DNA of 64,000 bases from Blautia sp. MSJ-19 (GTDB lineage Bacteria > Bacillota > Clostridia > Lachnospirales > Lachnospiraceae), in assembly GCF_018918125.1 (NCBI RefSeq), contig NZ_JAHLQA010000042.1, forward strand, positions 124,001 to 188,000, given 5' to 3'. The notes under the pieces are model-generated. The model worked only from the letters and a program-made list of their open reading frames with translations. It searched no databases and was not told the origin of the DNA. Made by a program: the position numbers and the translations under genes. Positions 16,703 to 25,370 of the stretch are shown here, piece after piece; within the stretch, counting starts at the first letter, position 1, and each line of letters opens with the position of its first letter.

Positions 16703-16870
16703 GTACCTCCTGTGAAAGTTAAAACATTTGGAATTAGATGTTTACGTTCTTGGTGGTCCGTACCTCTCTTTCATAAATTATAAAGGAAATTCATTTAAGT
16801 TTCTGGTGGTCTGTACCTTCCTTTCTTGAATTGCTGGAAATCACTTAAGTTTTCGGTGGTTTCACGCTCC
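16703..16870 (-). repeat. Degenerate tandem repeat in the pdaA leader RNA
   Basis: Four units spaced 49, 53 and 58 bases apart on the minus strand, starting at 16870, 16821, 16768 and 16710. The middle two are best kept: GGTAC(A/G)GACCACC followed by AGAA(A/C) and a CTTAA/CGTAA end. The first unit is GGAGC-GTGAA-ACCACC, the last keeps mainly GGAGGTAC. CCACCAGAA recurs once more inside the 5' arm of the terminator-like hairpin. Not a CRISPR: the units are short, diverged and lack uniform spacers. Confidence 0.6.
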
Positions 16871-16909
16871 TTTTTCTTTATTTTGTAGTTCCTTTTGTTT
16901 TATGATCTA

Positions 16910-16938
16910 ACTATAACAGATAATATCGTGATTGTCAA
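16910..16938 (-). promoter_or_regulatory. Strong minus-strand promoter of the pdaA leader RNA
   Basis: Perfect TTGACA, exact 17-base spacer, TATAGT with extended -10 TGT: among the best promoters in the window. Transcription should begin near 16903 and run through the repeats toward pdaA, giving an RNA of about 265 bases if it stops at the hairpin. Confidence 0.75.
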
Positions 16939-17101
16939 TATAAAAATAGAAAAAAATAAGAAAAAAATATAACAGACTGTAAAAATGAAAAAAGATATAG
17001 AAATAACTGAAAATATAAAACGAAACAAAGGTATAGAAACCAGCCAGAAGGAGAAAATAAAAAATGTCAATCATAAAAAAGAAAGTTAAGGAGGTCAGAG
17101 T

Positions 17102-18445
17102 ATGTTTCGTTATCTTCCTGTTCGAAAAGTTCATGCCAGGCAGGTGCTGGATTCCAGAGGAAATCCGACTGTGGAAGTGGAAGTTACAGTAGGAGAAGGA
17201 GTGATTGGGATAAATGGATACACTGCGAGGGCGATTGTTCCGTCCGGAGCATCTACCGGAAGGTTTGAAGCGGTAGAATTACGCGATGGGAAAAAGGGCT
17301 ATTATACGGGGCTCAGCGTGGAAAAAGCAGTGCAGAATGTGAATACCAGACTTGCGGATGCAGTTACAGGAGAAAATGCCCTGGATCAGAATCGAATCGA
17401 TCAGATTCTGATAGATACAGACGGGACAGATAATAAAAGCAGTGTCGGTGCGAATGCCACGCTTGGTGTGTCCATGGCAGTAGCAAGGGCTGCGGCAATG
17501 GCATTGCGTGTTCCGCTGCATCAGTATCTTGGGGGATGCCATACGAAGATAATGCCTGTTCCGATGATGAATATCCTGAATGGTGGAAAGCATGCGGACA
17601 ATACCGTTGATCTGCAGGAATTTATGATCATGCCTGCCGGTGCGGAAAACTTTGAAGAAGGAATTCGCATGTGTGTAGAAATTTACCAGCTTCTTCGCAT
17701 TCTTCTAAAAGAGCGAGGGTTGTCTACAGCGGTTGGTGATGAAGGGGGATTTGCACCGGATCTGGCGGATTCCAGAGACATTCTTGCAGTCATCGTGCAG
17801 GCAGTGGAAAAGGCGGGATACAGACCGGGAAAAGAAATCTGGATTGCAATTGATGCGGCGGCCAGCGAACTGTATGATGAAAAACTGGACTGCTACTATT
17901 TCCCGGGGGAAAGTCAGATGAAGGGAAAAGAAATCCTTCGTAATGCAGAAGAAATGATCGATTATTATGAAAGCCTTCTGGAAGAATTTCCGATTGTTTC
18001 CATTGAAGACGGACTGCAGGAAGATGATTGGGATGGATGGCAGAAGATGACGGAAAGACTTGGCGGCAGAGTGCAGCTTGTGGGGGATGATCTGTTTGTG
18101 ACGAATATCAAAAGGCTGAAATGTGGTATACAGCTTAAGGCTGCGAACGCGATTCTTGTAAAAGTCAATCAGATCGGAACGCTTAGCGAAGCTATGGATG
18201 CCGTAGAGATGGCGCAGCGTGCGGGATACAGAGCGGTGATCTCTCACAGATCAGGAGAAACGGAGGATGATTTTATTGCGGATCTGGCAGTTGCGACGGG
18301 GGCAGGACAGATTAAAACCGGCGCACCGTGCCGATCAGACAGAAATGCAAAATACAATCAGCTGCTTCGGATCGCAGAACGACTGGAAAAAATGGCAGTC
18401 TATGAAAATCCTTTTGAAAAACAGGGTACGGACAGGGATTTTTAG
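17102..18445 (+). CDS. eno: Enolase
   Basis: A 447-residue glycolytic enzyme converting 2-phosphoglycerate to phosphoenolpyruvate. Family motifs are complete: [17 protein letters not shown], the loop [45 protein letters not shown] and [10 protein letters not shown]. The ATG follows a perfect AAGGAGG. It is not linked to gap-pgk-tpi here; secG-rnr-smpB follow from their own promoter, an order seen in other Firmicutes. Confidence 0.97.
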   Translation: MFRYLPVRKVHARQVLDSRGNPTVEVEVTVGEGVIGINGYTARAIVPSGASTGRFEAVELRDGKKGYYTGLSVEKAVQNVNTRLADAVTGENALDQNRIDQILIDTDGTDNKSSVGANATLGVSMAVARAAAMALRVPLHQYLGGCHTKIMPVPMMNILNGGKHADNTVDLQEFMIMPAGAENFEEGIRMCVEIYQLLRILLKERGLSTAVGDEGGFAPDLADSRDILAVIVQAVEKAGYRPGKEIWIAIDAAASELYDEKLDCYYFPGESQMKGKEILRNAEEMIDYYESLLEEFPIVSIEDGLQEDDWDGWQKMTERLGGRVQLVGDDLFVTNIKRLKCGIQLKAANAILVKVNQIGTLSEAMDAVEMAQRAGYRAVISHRSGETEDDFIADLAVATGAGQIKTGAPCRSDRNAKYNQLLRIAERLEKMAVYENPFEKQGTDRDF

Positions 18446-18466
18446 CGTGGAAATAAGTAAAAACGG

Positions 18467-18495
18467 TTGAAATCAAAGGTCTGTTATGATACAAT
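18467..18495 (+). promoter_or_regulatory. secG promoter
   Basis: TTGAAA and TACAAT are 17 bases apart with an extended -10 TGA, 31 bases before the GTG start. Confidence 0.65.
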
Positions 18496-18526
18496 AACCT
18501 CTAGTTGATTAGGAGGTGTAACCGAA

Positions 18527-18766
18527 GTGCAGATACTGAGAACTATTCTTACTGTTATTTTTGCCATAGATTGTATTGCTCTTACTGTCGTTGTTCTGAT
18601 GCAGGAAGGCAAGCAGCAGGGTCTGGGTGGAACGATTTCCGGTGCAGCAGATTCCTACTGGGGAAGAAATAAAGGACGTTCTATGGAAGGTGGTCTTGTT
18701 CGAGCTACCACAATTATGGCAGTGTTATTTTTTGTACTGGCAGCAGTTTTGAATATGAATTTTTAA
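18527..18766 (+). CDS. secG: Protein translocase subunit SecG
   Basis: A 79-residue membrane protein that assists SecYEG export. It has two hydrophobic helices (~3-24 and ~55-77) joined by the conserved cytoplasmic loop LMQEGKQQGLGGTISGAADS. The GTG start is set by AGGAGGTG eight bases upstream. A terminator follows before rnr, as is common where secG precedes rnr. Confidence 0.93.
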   Translation: MQILRTILTVIFAIDCIALTVVVLMQEGKQQGLGGTISGAADSYWGRNKGRSMEGGLVRATTIMAVLFFVLAAVLNMNF

Positions 18767-18783
18767 GAATTGTCAGAAGGAAA

Positions 18784-18816
18784 CACTCTTGTATAATCAC
18801 AAGAGTGCTTTTTTTT
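18784..18816 (+). terminator. Terminator after secG
   Basis: CACTCTTGT pairs with ACAAGAGTG around a six-base loop and is followed by eight T. rnr begins 20 bases later with no separate promoter visible, so some readthrough is likely. Confidence 0.85.
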
Positions 18817-18836
18817 CTCAAAGTAAAGGAGCATAA

Positions 18837-20864
18837 TTGAGCAGAAAGAAAATTTGGGAAAAGAAAAAACAGAAAAAATTTTCCAAAGAAAAACAGATCT
18901 TTAAACCAAAGAAAAAAGATATCCGTGCACTCAGTAAACAGGGGCTGGTCAAAGAGGGAACGTTTATTGGAAACCACAAGGGGTTTGGCTTTGTGGAAAT
19001 CGAAGGCGAAGAGGAGGATATCTTTATCCCGGCAGATGCAACAGGGACTGCCATGCACCAGGATCGTGTGCAGGTTCTTCTGAAAAAGGAATCCAAAAGC
19101 GGAAAACGCAGAGAGGGTGTTGTATACAAGATACTGGAGCGTGTTAACCAGGAAGTGGTCGGGACTTTTCAGAGAGAAAGGGATTATGGATTTATTCTCT
19201 GTGATAATCAGAAGTTTTCAAAGGATATCTATATTTCGCCAAAAAATGCCAGGGGTGTCCGTGACGGGGATAAGGTTGTGGCGGAGATCGTTGATTATGG
19301 AAATGAACATCGCAAACCAGAAGGAAAAATCAAAGAAAATCTTGGCAGTATGAATGCTCCGGGTACAGATATCCTTGCTATTGTCCGCAGTTTTAGTATT
19401 CCGACAGAATTTCCGGTAAAGGTTATGAATCAGGCGATGCGTGTGCCGGATCATGTGCAGGAAGCAGACAGAGACGGCCGCAAAGATCTGACCGGACTTG
19501 TGACGGTAACGATCGACGGGGAGGACGCCAAAGATCTTGATGATGCCGTGTCTCTTACAAAAGAAAATGGTATTTATCATCTTGGAGTGCATATTGCTGA
19601 CGTAAGTAATTATGTGCAGGGAGGCAGTGCACTGGATAAGGAAGCTTTGAAGCGGGGAACAAGTGTATACCTTGCAGATCGTGTGATACCGATGCTTCCG
19701 GAACGTCTTTCCAATGGAATCTGTTCATTGAATCAGGGGCAGGATCGTCTGACATTGAGCTGCCTCATGGATATTGATGAAGAAGGAACTGTGGTAGGAC
19801 ACGAGATTGCAGAAACGATCATACGTGTAGATCGCCGCATGAGTTACAATCAGGTGCGCCGCATTCTGGAGGATGGAGATACTGAAACTAGCAGAGAATA
19901 TCAGGAATTCGTACCGATGTTTTTCCTGATGAAAGAACTGTCCGCTCTTCTGAGAAGCAAACGACATAACCGTGGATCGATTGATTTTGATTTCCCGGAA
20001 AGCAAGATCATACTTAATGGAGCCGGCAGAGCGATCGATGTAAAGCCTTATGAGGCAAATGTAGCAACACAGATCATAGAAGATTTTATGCTGATGGCAA
20101 ATGAGACCGTGGCAAAAGAATATTGCCGCGGCGAGTATCCGTTTGTGTATCGTACGCACGAAAATCCGGATCCGGAGAGAGTGGAAAGTCTATTGACGCT
20201 TCTCAGGCATCAGGGTATTCAGGTACGAAAAGCACGGGAAGAGATCTCGCCAAAAGAAATTCAGGAAATTCTGGAGCAGATCCAGGGAATGCCGAATGAG
20301 ACAATGATCAGCAGACTGATGCTGCGAACTATGAAACAGGCACGTTATACAACAGAATGCAGTGGACATTTTGGACTTGCTGCAAGATATTACTGTCATT
20401 TTACTTCTCCGATCCGAAGATATCCGGATTTACAGATCCATCGTATCATTCGTGATAATATCAGGGGGAGACTTCAGAGAGAAGGCAAGACAGAACATTA
20501 CAGAGAAATCCTTGAGAATGTGGCAGAACAGTCCAGCGTATGTGAGAGGCGTGCACAGGAAGCAGAGAGGGAATCAGACCGTCTCAAAAAGGCAGAGTAT
20601 ATGTCTTATCATCTGGGAGAAGAATTTGAGGGAATCATTTCCGGCGTGACTGCATATGGACTTTATGTCGAGCTGCCAAATACAGTAGAAGGACTGGTGC
20701 ATATTACGGCACTGTCCGATGATTACTATGCTTTTGATGAGGAAAATTATGAACTCCGTGGTGAGCTGACCAAAAAGGTATATCATCTGGGACAGAAGTT
20801 ACGCGTCCGTGTAGCAGATGCAGATGCACTGAGAAGGACTGTCGACTTTACTGTGGTTGAATAA
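18837..20864 (+). CDS. rnr: Ribonuclease R
   Basis: A 675-residue 3'-5' exoribonuclease that degrades structured RNA and works with SmpB/tmRNA on defective mRNA. After a Lys-rich N-terminus come cold-shock domains ([21 protein letters not shown] spans ~43-63), the catalytic RNB domain with [15 protein letters not shown] and the RNB signature near [16 protein letters not shown], and a C-terminal S1 domain ([16 protein letters not shown]). The N-terminal helix-turn-helix of enterobacterial RNase R is absent. TTG start set by AAAGGAGC. Confidence 0.93.
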   Translation: MSRKKIWEKKKQKKFSKEKQIFKPKKKDIRALSKQGLVKEGTFIGNHKGFGFVEIEGEEEDIFIPADATGTAMHQDRVQVLLKKESKSGKRREGVVYKILERVNQEVVGTFQRERDYGFILCDNQKFSKDIYISPKNARGVRDGDKVVAEIVDYGNEHRKPEGKIKENLGSMNAPGTDILAIVRSFSIPTEFPVKVMNQAMRVPDHVQEADRDGRKDLTGLVTVTIDGEDAKDLDDAVSLTKENGIYHLGVHIADVSNYVQGGSALDKEALKRGTSVYLADRVIPMLPERLSNGICSLNQGQDRLTLSCLMDIDEEGTVVGHEIAETIIRVDRRMSYNQVRRILEDGDTETSREYQEFVPMFFLMKELSALLRSKRHNRGSIDFDFPESKIILNGAGRAIDVKPYEANVATQIIEDFMLMANETVAKEYCRGEYPFVYRTHENPDPERVESLLTLLRHQGIQVRKAREEISPKEIQEILEQIQGMPNETMISRLMLRTMKQARYTTECSGHFGLAARYYCHFTSPIRRYPDLQIHRIIRDNIRGRLQREGKTEHYREILENVAEQSSVCERRAQEAERESDRLKKAEYMSYHLGEEFEGIISGVTAYGLYVELPNTVEGLVHITALSDDYYAFDEENYELRGELTKKVYHLGQKLRVRVADADALRRTVDFTVVE

Positions 20865-20878
20865 AGGAGGTGTTGTTC

Positions 20879-21346
20879 ATGGCAAAAAAAGCCGGAATGA
20901 AACTGATCGCGAATAACAAAAAAGCCTTTCATGATTATTTTATAGAAGACACATATGAGGCCGGGATTGCATTGGCCGGAACAGAAGTGAAGTCACTCCG
21001 CATGGGCAAATGCAGTGTAAAAGAAGCATTTATCCGGGTAGAAAAAGGCGAGGTTTATATTTACGGGATGCATATCAGTCCTTACGAAAAGGGAAATATT
21101 TTCAATAAGGATCCAATGAGAGTCAGAAAACTGCTTCTGCACCGCCATGAGATCAATAAGATCGAGGGAAGCCTGCAGGAAAAAGGACTGACACTCGTTC
21201 CGCTGAAGGTGTATTTCAAGAATAGTCTGGTGAAGCTGGAGATCGGTGTGGCACGAGGCAAAAAACTTTACGATAAGCGACAGGATATTGCAAAAAAAGA
21301 CCAGAGAAGAGAAGCAGAAAGAGAATTTAAAGTCAAAAATCTGTAA
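20879..21346 (+). CDS. smpB: SsrA-binding protein SmpB
   Basis: A 155-residue tmRNA-binding protein essential for trans-translation. Motifs include [29 protein letters not shown] and the basic C-terminal tail [17 protein letters not shown] that enters the decoding site. ATG 20879 lies seven bases after GGAGGTG; an in-frame GTG nine bases earlier falls inside that site. It follows rnr by 14 bases. The tmRNA gene itself is not in the window. Confidence 0.95.
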   Translation: MAKKAGMKLIANNKKAFHDYFIEDTYEAGIALAGTEVKSLRMGKCSVKEAFIRVEKGEVYIYGMHISPYEKGNIFNKDPMRVRKLLLHRHEINKIEGSLQEKGLTLVPLKVYFKNSLVKLEIGVARGKKLYDKRQDIAKKDQRREAEREFKVKNL

Positions 21347-21377
21347 TTTAAAAAAGTGTGAATTCGCAGACATTTGG

Positions 21378-21405
21378 TTGACAACGATTTGATAGCCTGT
21401 ATAAT
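21378..21405 (+). promoter_or_regulatory. Near-consensus promoter of the second lipoprotein gene
   Basis: Perfect TTGACA and perfect TATAAT with a 16-base spacer, 58 bases before the start. As no terminator separates the lipoprotein from pyrH, it may also feed the pyrH-rseP operon. Confidence 0.75.
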
Positions 21406-21463
21406 GAAAAGAAAAAGATAAAATGATATAACTATTCCGCAATTTGAATAGGAGGAATGAGAT

Positions 21464-22423
21464 ATGTTCAGAAAAAAATATCTGGCGGCAGCCGGATTTA
21501 TGATACTTGCAGTGGCGGCGGCCGGATGTGGAAAAAAGAATGACACTTCTGTGATACAGCCGACACCGACACCGGTGCAGGAAGAAGCAGTATCTCCTAC
21601 ACCAACAACAGAGCTTGTGAATATGGAAGCAACAGTCGAAAAGAATATTATGGGTGAAAAGACATCTACCGCATCCAAGGTAACAATCGTGAATCAGACC
21701 GGTTCAGAGATCGCTGCGATCTACATTCGTGAAACACCTTCCGATGAGGATGAAGAGGCAGCAGATGAATGGGGCGATGATCTGGTAAACGGAAGCTTCA
21801 CGCTGAAGAGCGGGGAAAATGCAGTTTACTATTATGAGAAACCGTCTTCTTCGACTGTAACGTATGATATCCGTATTTCTTATACAGACGAAGAAAAAAA
21901 TGAATGCTTTTTCAGAAATCTTCCACTTACTACGATCAAACAGCTGACACTTCGTATGGATGGAAAAGACGATGATGCGATCCCGTATGCAACTTATATG
22001 ACTGCAAACAGTACCAGGGAAGTTTCTACGCTGAATGATGTCAAGAAGAGACTGGGACTTGAGGTAGATGAGGAAGACAGTGATTCTGTGACACCGACTC
22101 CGTCACCGGACAGTGAAGATAACAGTTCAAATTCAAATAATACACCGTCAACAGACAGTGACAACAACGATCCAAGTCCTACCAGCACACCGTCTGATAA
22201 TGATGGAGATAATACGAATCCGACCGATTCTACGATCCAGACAGCAGAAGGTTATATCGGTATGTCTATCGATGACCTGGTCGGTGCAGTGGGCGGAGCG
22301 CAGTCTTCTGAATATGAAGAGGATGCTGCAACAGGAACGACAGGCTATTATTATTATTCTAACTTTACGGTTTCTACTTCAGTGGACGAAGATGGAAATG
22401 AAATCGTAACAGGTGTATGGTAA
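21464..22423 (+). CDS. Uncharacterised lipoprotein with low-complexity linker
   Basis: A 319-residue lipoprotein with signal peptide and lipobox AAGC (Cys22), then a TPTPTP linker. Residues ~60-185 look like a beta-rich domain (VTIVNQTGSEIAAIYI, FTLKSGENAVYYYEKP, YDIRISYTDEEKNECFFRNLPL). Residues ~205-262 are a Ser/Asn/Asp/Thr/Pro-rich disordered linker. The C-terminus (~265-319) begins YIGMSIDDLVGAVGGAQ, which resembles the short BamE/SmpA-like fold. I do not recognise the whole protein and give no function. It precedes pyrH by 46 bases without a terminator. Confidence 0.65.
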   Translation: MFRKKYLAAAGFMILAVAAAGCGKKNDTSVIQPTPTPVQEEAVSPTPTTELVNMEATVEKNIMGEKTSTASKVTIVNQTGSEIAAIYIRETPSDEDEEAADEWGDDLVNGSFTLKSGENAVYYYEKPSSSTVTYDIRISYTDEEKNECFFRNLPLTTIKQLTLRMDGKDDDAIPYATYMTANSTREVSTLNDVKKRLGLEVDEEDSDSVTPTPSPDSEDNSSNSNNTPSTDSDNNDPSPTSTPSDNDGDNTNPTDSTIQTAEGYIGMSIDDLVGAVGGAQSSEYEEDAATGTTGYYYYSNFTVSTSVDEDGNEIVTGVW

Positions 22424-22469
22424 AGAATACCGATGCGGAATGGCATTGGAGGAAAGGATAAACGAACTT

Positions 22470-23165
22470 ATGAAAAGAATATTACTGAAATTAAGCGGGG
22501 AGGCACTTGCCGGAGCAGAAAAAAAAGGATTTGATGAAGCAACTGTCATTGCAGTGGCAAAACAGATCCGTACAGTTGTCGAGGAAGGTACACAGGTCGG
22601 AATCGTTATCGGAGGTGGAAACTTCTGGAGAGGACGTACCAGTGAAACGATCGATCGTAACAAAGCAGACCAGATCGGAATGCTTGCGACTGTTATGAAC
22701 TGTATCTATGTTTCTGATATCTGCAGATATCTGGGACTTAAAACAGAAATTTTCACACCGTTTGTCTGCGGTGCATTCACAAAACTGTATTCCAAAGATG
22801 CGGTAGAAGAAGCTTTTGCAGAAGGCAAGATTCTGTTCTTTGCCGGTGGTACAGGACATCCGTACTTTTCTACAGATACAGCAACTGTACTGCGTGCTGT
22901 AGAGATTGAAGCGGAAGCAATCCTTCTGGCAAAAGCAGTTGACGGTATTTACGACAGTGATCCAAAGGTAAATCCAGATGCAGTGAAATATGACGAAATC
23001 TCTATTGAAGAAGTAGTAGATAAGAAACTTGCGGCGATGGATCTGACTGCATCTATCATGTGTCTGGAGCAGAAAATGCCGATGATGGTATTTGGCCTGG
23101 AAGAAGAAAACAGCATCGTAAATACGGTACATGGTAAATTTACAGGAACGAAAGTGACTGTCTAA
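22470..23165 (+). CDS. pyrH: UMP kinase
   Basis: A 231-residue hexameric kinase of the amino-acid-kinase fold making UDP from UMP. It begins RILLKLSGEAL, has VIGGGNFWRGR, DQIGMLATVMN and the nucleotide motif GGTGHPYFSTDTA. ATG 22470 is used since motif-complete PyrH begins there; the ribosome site is a modest GGAAAGGA further upstream. It heads the usual pyrH-frr-uppS-cdsA-dxr-rseP order; the rpsB-tsf genes that often precede it are absent. Confidence 0.95.
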   Translation: MKRILLKLSGEALAGAEKKGFDEATVIAVAKQIRTVVEEGTQVGIVIGGGNFWRGRTSETIDRNKADQIGMLATVMNCIYVSDICRYLGLKTEIFTPFVCGAFTKLYSKDAVEEAFAEGKILFFAGGTGHPYFSTDTATVLRAVEIEAEAILLAKAVDGIYDSDPKVNPDAVKYDEISIEEVVDKKLAAMDLTASIMCLEQKMPMMVFGLEEENSIVNTVHGKFTGTKVTV

Positions 23166-23209
23166 GCAGCAAAACAACAAAATAAAACAGGAGAGGGAGA
23201 TTTTGACAA

Positions 23210-23761
23210 ATGGATGAAAGAGTGCAGAAATATGAGCAGAAGATGACAAAAACACTGAAAGGATTTGAGGAAGAACTTACTACGATCCGTGCGGGTCGCG
23301 CAAATCCACATATCCTTGACAAGATCACGGTAGATTATTATGGAAGCCCTACACCGCTTCAGCAGGTGGCAAATATCACTGTTCCGGAGGCAAGAATGAT
23401 TCAGATCCAGCCGTGGGAAGGAAGCTTGATCAAAGGAATCGAAAAAGCGATTCTTACTTCTGATCTTGGACTGAACCCGAGTAATGACGGCAAGATCATC
23501 CGTCTGGTTCTTCCGGAACTTACAGAAGAACGTCGTAAAGAACTTGTAAAAGATGTCAAGAAAAAAGGTGAAGCAGCCAAAGTAGCTGTTCGTAACGTGC
23601 GCCGTGATGCGAACGATGCATTTAAAAAACTGACAAAACAGGATGTTTCTGAGGATGAAGTAAAAGATCTGGAAGATGCTGTTCAGAAGCTTACAGATAA
23701 ATTCATCAAGAGCATTGATGCTGCAGTGGATGCAAAAGCAAAAGAAATCCTGACCGTATAA
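23210..23761 (+). CDS. frr: Ribosome recycling factor
   Basis: A 183-residue tRNA-mimic that, with EF-G, splits post-termination ribosomes. Motifs [42 protein letters not shown] and [13 protein letters not shown] are typical. It lies 44 bases after pyrH. A hairpin-rich gap follows before uppS. Confidence 0.96.
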   Translation: MDERVQKYEQKMTKTLKGFEEELTTIRAGRANPHILDKITVDYYGSPTPLQQVANITVPEARMIQIQPWEGSLIKGIEKAILTSDLGLNPSNDGKIIRLVLPELTEERRKELVKDVKKKGEAAKVAVRNVRRDANDAFKKLTKQDVSEDEVKDLEDAVQKLTDKFIKSIDAAVDAKAKEILTV

Positions 23762-23789
23762 TCATCATACAGTCAGAATGGAGGGAGAG

Positions 23790-23826
23790 GGAGAGCCGGA
23801 AAGGGCTCTCTTTCTGTTCGCTCTCC
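23790..23826 (+). promoter_or_regulatory. Hairpin-forming frr-uppS intergenic sequence
   Basis: GAGAGCC (23791-23797) can pair with GGCTCTC (23804-23810), followed by TTTCTGTT, or GGAGAGC can instead pair with GCTCTCC (23820-23826). The first form looks like a weak terminator, the second would disrupt it. Whether this tunes uppS expression cannot be told from sequence. Confidence 0.35.
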
Positions 23827-23844
23827 GGAATGAGAGGAGAAAAT

Positions 23845-24561
23845 ATGGAGAATAGAAAAGTCCCGAATCATATTGCAATCATTCTTGATGGAAACGGCAG
23901 ATGGGCAAAAGCCAAAGGCATGCCGCGCGGTTATGGGCATATCAAGGGCTGTGCAAATCTTGAGACGATCTGTGATGATATTAAGGATCTGGGAGTGAAA
24001 TATCTCACTGTCTATGCTTTTTCTACAGAAAACTGGAAACGTTCCAGAGAAGAAGTGGAAGGCCTGATGAAACTGTTTCGCAGTTATCTCAAGAAATGTA
24101 TGAAGAGCGCAGAAAAAAATCATATGCGTGTCAAGATTATCGGAGATCCTACGGCATTTGCGCCGGATATTCAGGAGAAAATCAAAGAACTGGAAGAATT
24201 TTCCAAGGATTATGATGAGCTGTATTTCCAGATTGCCCTGAATTACGGGAGCCGTGATGAAATCACCCGCGGAATGAGAAAACTTGCTCAGGATGCGGCT
24301 GAAGGCAGGCTGAATCCGCAGGAGATCACAGAAGATACGATTGCAGGCTATCTGGATACGGCAGGTGTTCCGGACCCGGATCTGCTGATCCGTACCAGCG
24401 GAGAACAGCGCCTGTCAAATTTCCTGATGTGGCAGCTGGCATATACGGAATTCTATTTCACAGATGTTGCATGGCCGGATTTTCATAAAGAAGATCTGAT
24501 CAGAGCAATCGAAAAGTACAATAGTAGAGATCGCCGTTATGGAGGCGTGAAGGAGGAATAA
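23845..24561 (+). CDS. uppS: Isoprenyl transferase (undecaprenyl diphosphate synthase)
   Basis: A 238-residue cis-prenyltransferase that builds the C55 carrier lipid for peptidoglycan and wall polymers. It begins HIAIILDGNGRWAK with the catalytic Asp, then YAFSTENWKR, and ends with RTSGEQRLSNFLMWQLAYTE and DVAWPDF. ATG 23845 follows GAGAGGAG. Its stop and the cdsA start are three bases apart. Confidence 0.96.
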   Translation: MENRKVPNHIAIILDGNGRWAKAKGMPRGYGHIKGCANLETICDDIKDLGVKYLTVYAFSTENWKRSREEVEGLMKLFRSYLKKCMKSAEKNHMRVKIIGDPTAFAPDIQEKIKELEEFSKDYDELYFQIALNYGSRDEITRGMRKLAQDAAEGRLNPQEITEDTIAGYLDTAGVPDPDLLIRTSGEQRLSNFLMWQLAYTEFYFTDVAWPDFHKEDLIRAIEKYNSRDRRYGGVKEE

Positions 24562-24563
24562 TT

Positions 24564-25358
24564 ATGTTTAAAACACGACTCATAAGCGGAATCCTGCTTG
24601 TGATCGCTGCACTTCTGACGATCATAAGCGGCGGATATGTACTGTTTGTGACATTGTTATGTGTTTCACTGATCGGTATGCAGGAACTGTACAAGGCGAT
24701 GGGCGTGCACAAAGAGCAGACAGGACTTCTGGAACTGGCAGGTTATCTTGGGGCTCTTTTGTATTATGGTGCAGTGCTTCTGGATTTTGAACGATATGGA
24801 ATGATGGCGATTCTTCTGGCACTGGTACTTCTGATGTTTGTATATGTATTTACATATCCAAAATACAATGCGAATCAGGTGATGGCAGCTTTCTTTGGTG
24901 TGGCTTATGTGGCAGGAATGCTTTCTTTTATTCTTCTGACCAGAAATCTTCCTGATGGAAAATTCCTGGTGTGGCTGATCTTTCTGTGTTCCTGGGGATG
25001 CGACACCTGTGCCTACTGTGTGGGAATGCTGATCGGTAAGCACAAAATGGCACCGGTCCTCAGCCCGAAAAAGTCTGTGGAAGGTGCAGTCGGAGGTGTA
25101 GTTGGGGCGGCACTGCTCGGCGTAATTTATGCAGCTGCAACACAGGGAGCGATGCTGGAATATGCGGTTATCTGTGGCGTCGGAGCGCTGATCTCTATGG
25201 TTGGAGACCTGGCAGCATCGGCGATCAAGCGAAACCAGGGGATCAAAGATTATGGTAAGCTGATTCCCGGACATGGAGGAATTCTGGACCGTTTTGACAG
25301 TGTGATCTTTACGGCACCGGTTATTTATTATCTGGCAAAAATGATTCTTGGTCTTTAA
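24564..25358 (+). CDS. cdsA: Phosphatidate cytidylyltransferase
   Basis: A 264-residue membrane enzyme making CDP-diacylglycerol, the branch-point of phospholipid synthesis. It has around seven to eight hydrophobic segments and the C-terminal family signature SAIKRNQGIKDYGKLIPGHG followed by GILDRFDS. It sits in the uppS-cdsA-dxr-rseP run with 2-12 base gaps, so it is certainly co-transcribed. Confidence 0.95.
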   Translation: MFKTRLISGILLVIAALLTIISGGYVLFVTLLCVSLIGMQELYKAMGVHKEQTGLLELAGYLGALLYYGAVLLDFERYGMMAILLALVLLMFVYVFTYPKYNANQVMAAFFGVAYVAGMLSFILLTRNLPDGKFLVWLIFLCSWGCDTCAYCVGMLIGKHKMAPVLSPKKSVEGAVGGVVGAALLGVIYAAATQGAMLEYAVICGVGALISMVGDLAASAIKRNQGIKDYGKLIPGHGGILDRFDSVIFTAPVIYYLAKMILGL

Positions 25359-25370
25359 AAGGAGAACAGC

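Larger units (their letters stand above)
16593..17101. other. Roughly 500-base non-coding gap between pdaA and eno
   Basis: The left half holds minus-strand signals only: a near-consensus promoter (16910-16938), four degenerate repeats (16703-16870) and a terminator-like hairpin (16636-16677) ahead of pdaA. The right half (16939-17090) is A-rich on the plus strand and leads into the eno ribosome site AAGGAGG; I see no convincing eno promoter in it. Short frames crossing the A-rich part look like composition effects. Confidence 0.7.

Noticed and set aside
16845-16866. Six-codon minus-strand frame after GGAGC in the first leader repeat
   Set aside because: GTG start and stop fit only one of four repeat units; the others do not keep a start codon or frame.
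16690-16875. Possible CRISPR array
   Set aside because: Repeat units are short, unequal in spacing and diverged, with no constant spacer length and no cas genes.
16907-17134. 75-residue minus-strand frame rich in Phe and Tyr upstream of eno
   Set aside because: Product of the A-rich plus strand; low complexity and it overlaps the eno start and the pdaA-leader promoter.
17064-17192. Small plus-strand frame overlapping the eno start
   Set aside because: It has an AAGGAGA-like site, but it runs out of frame into eno with no recognisable peptide; most likely chance in A-rich DNA.
21347-21377. tmRNA gene expected after smpB
   Set aside because: The gap is too short and has no tRNA-like ends or tag sequence; ssrA is not in the window.
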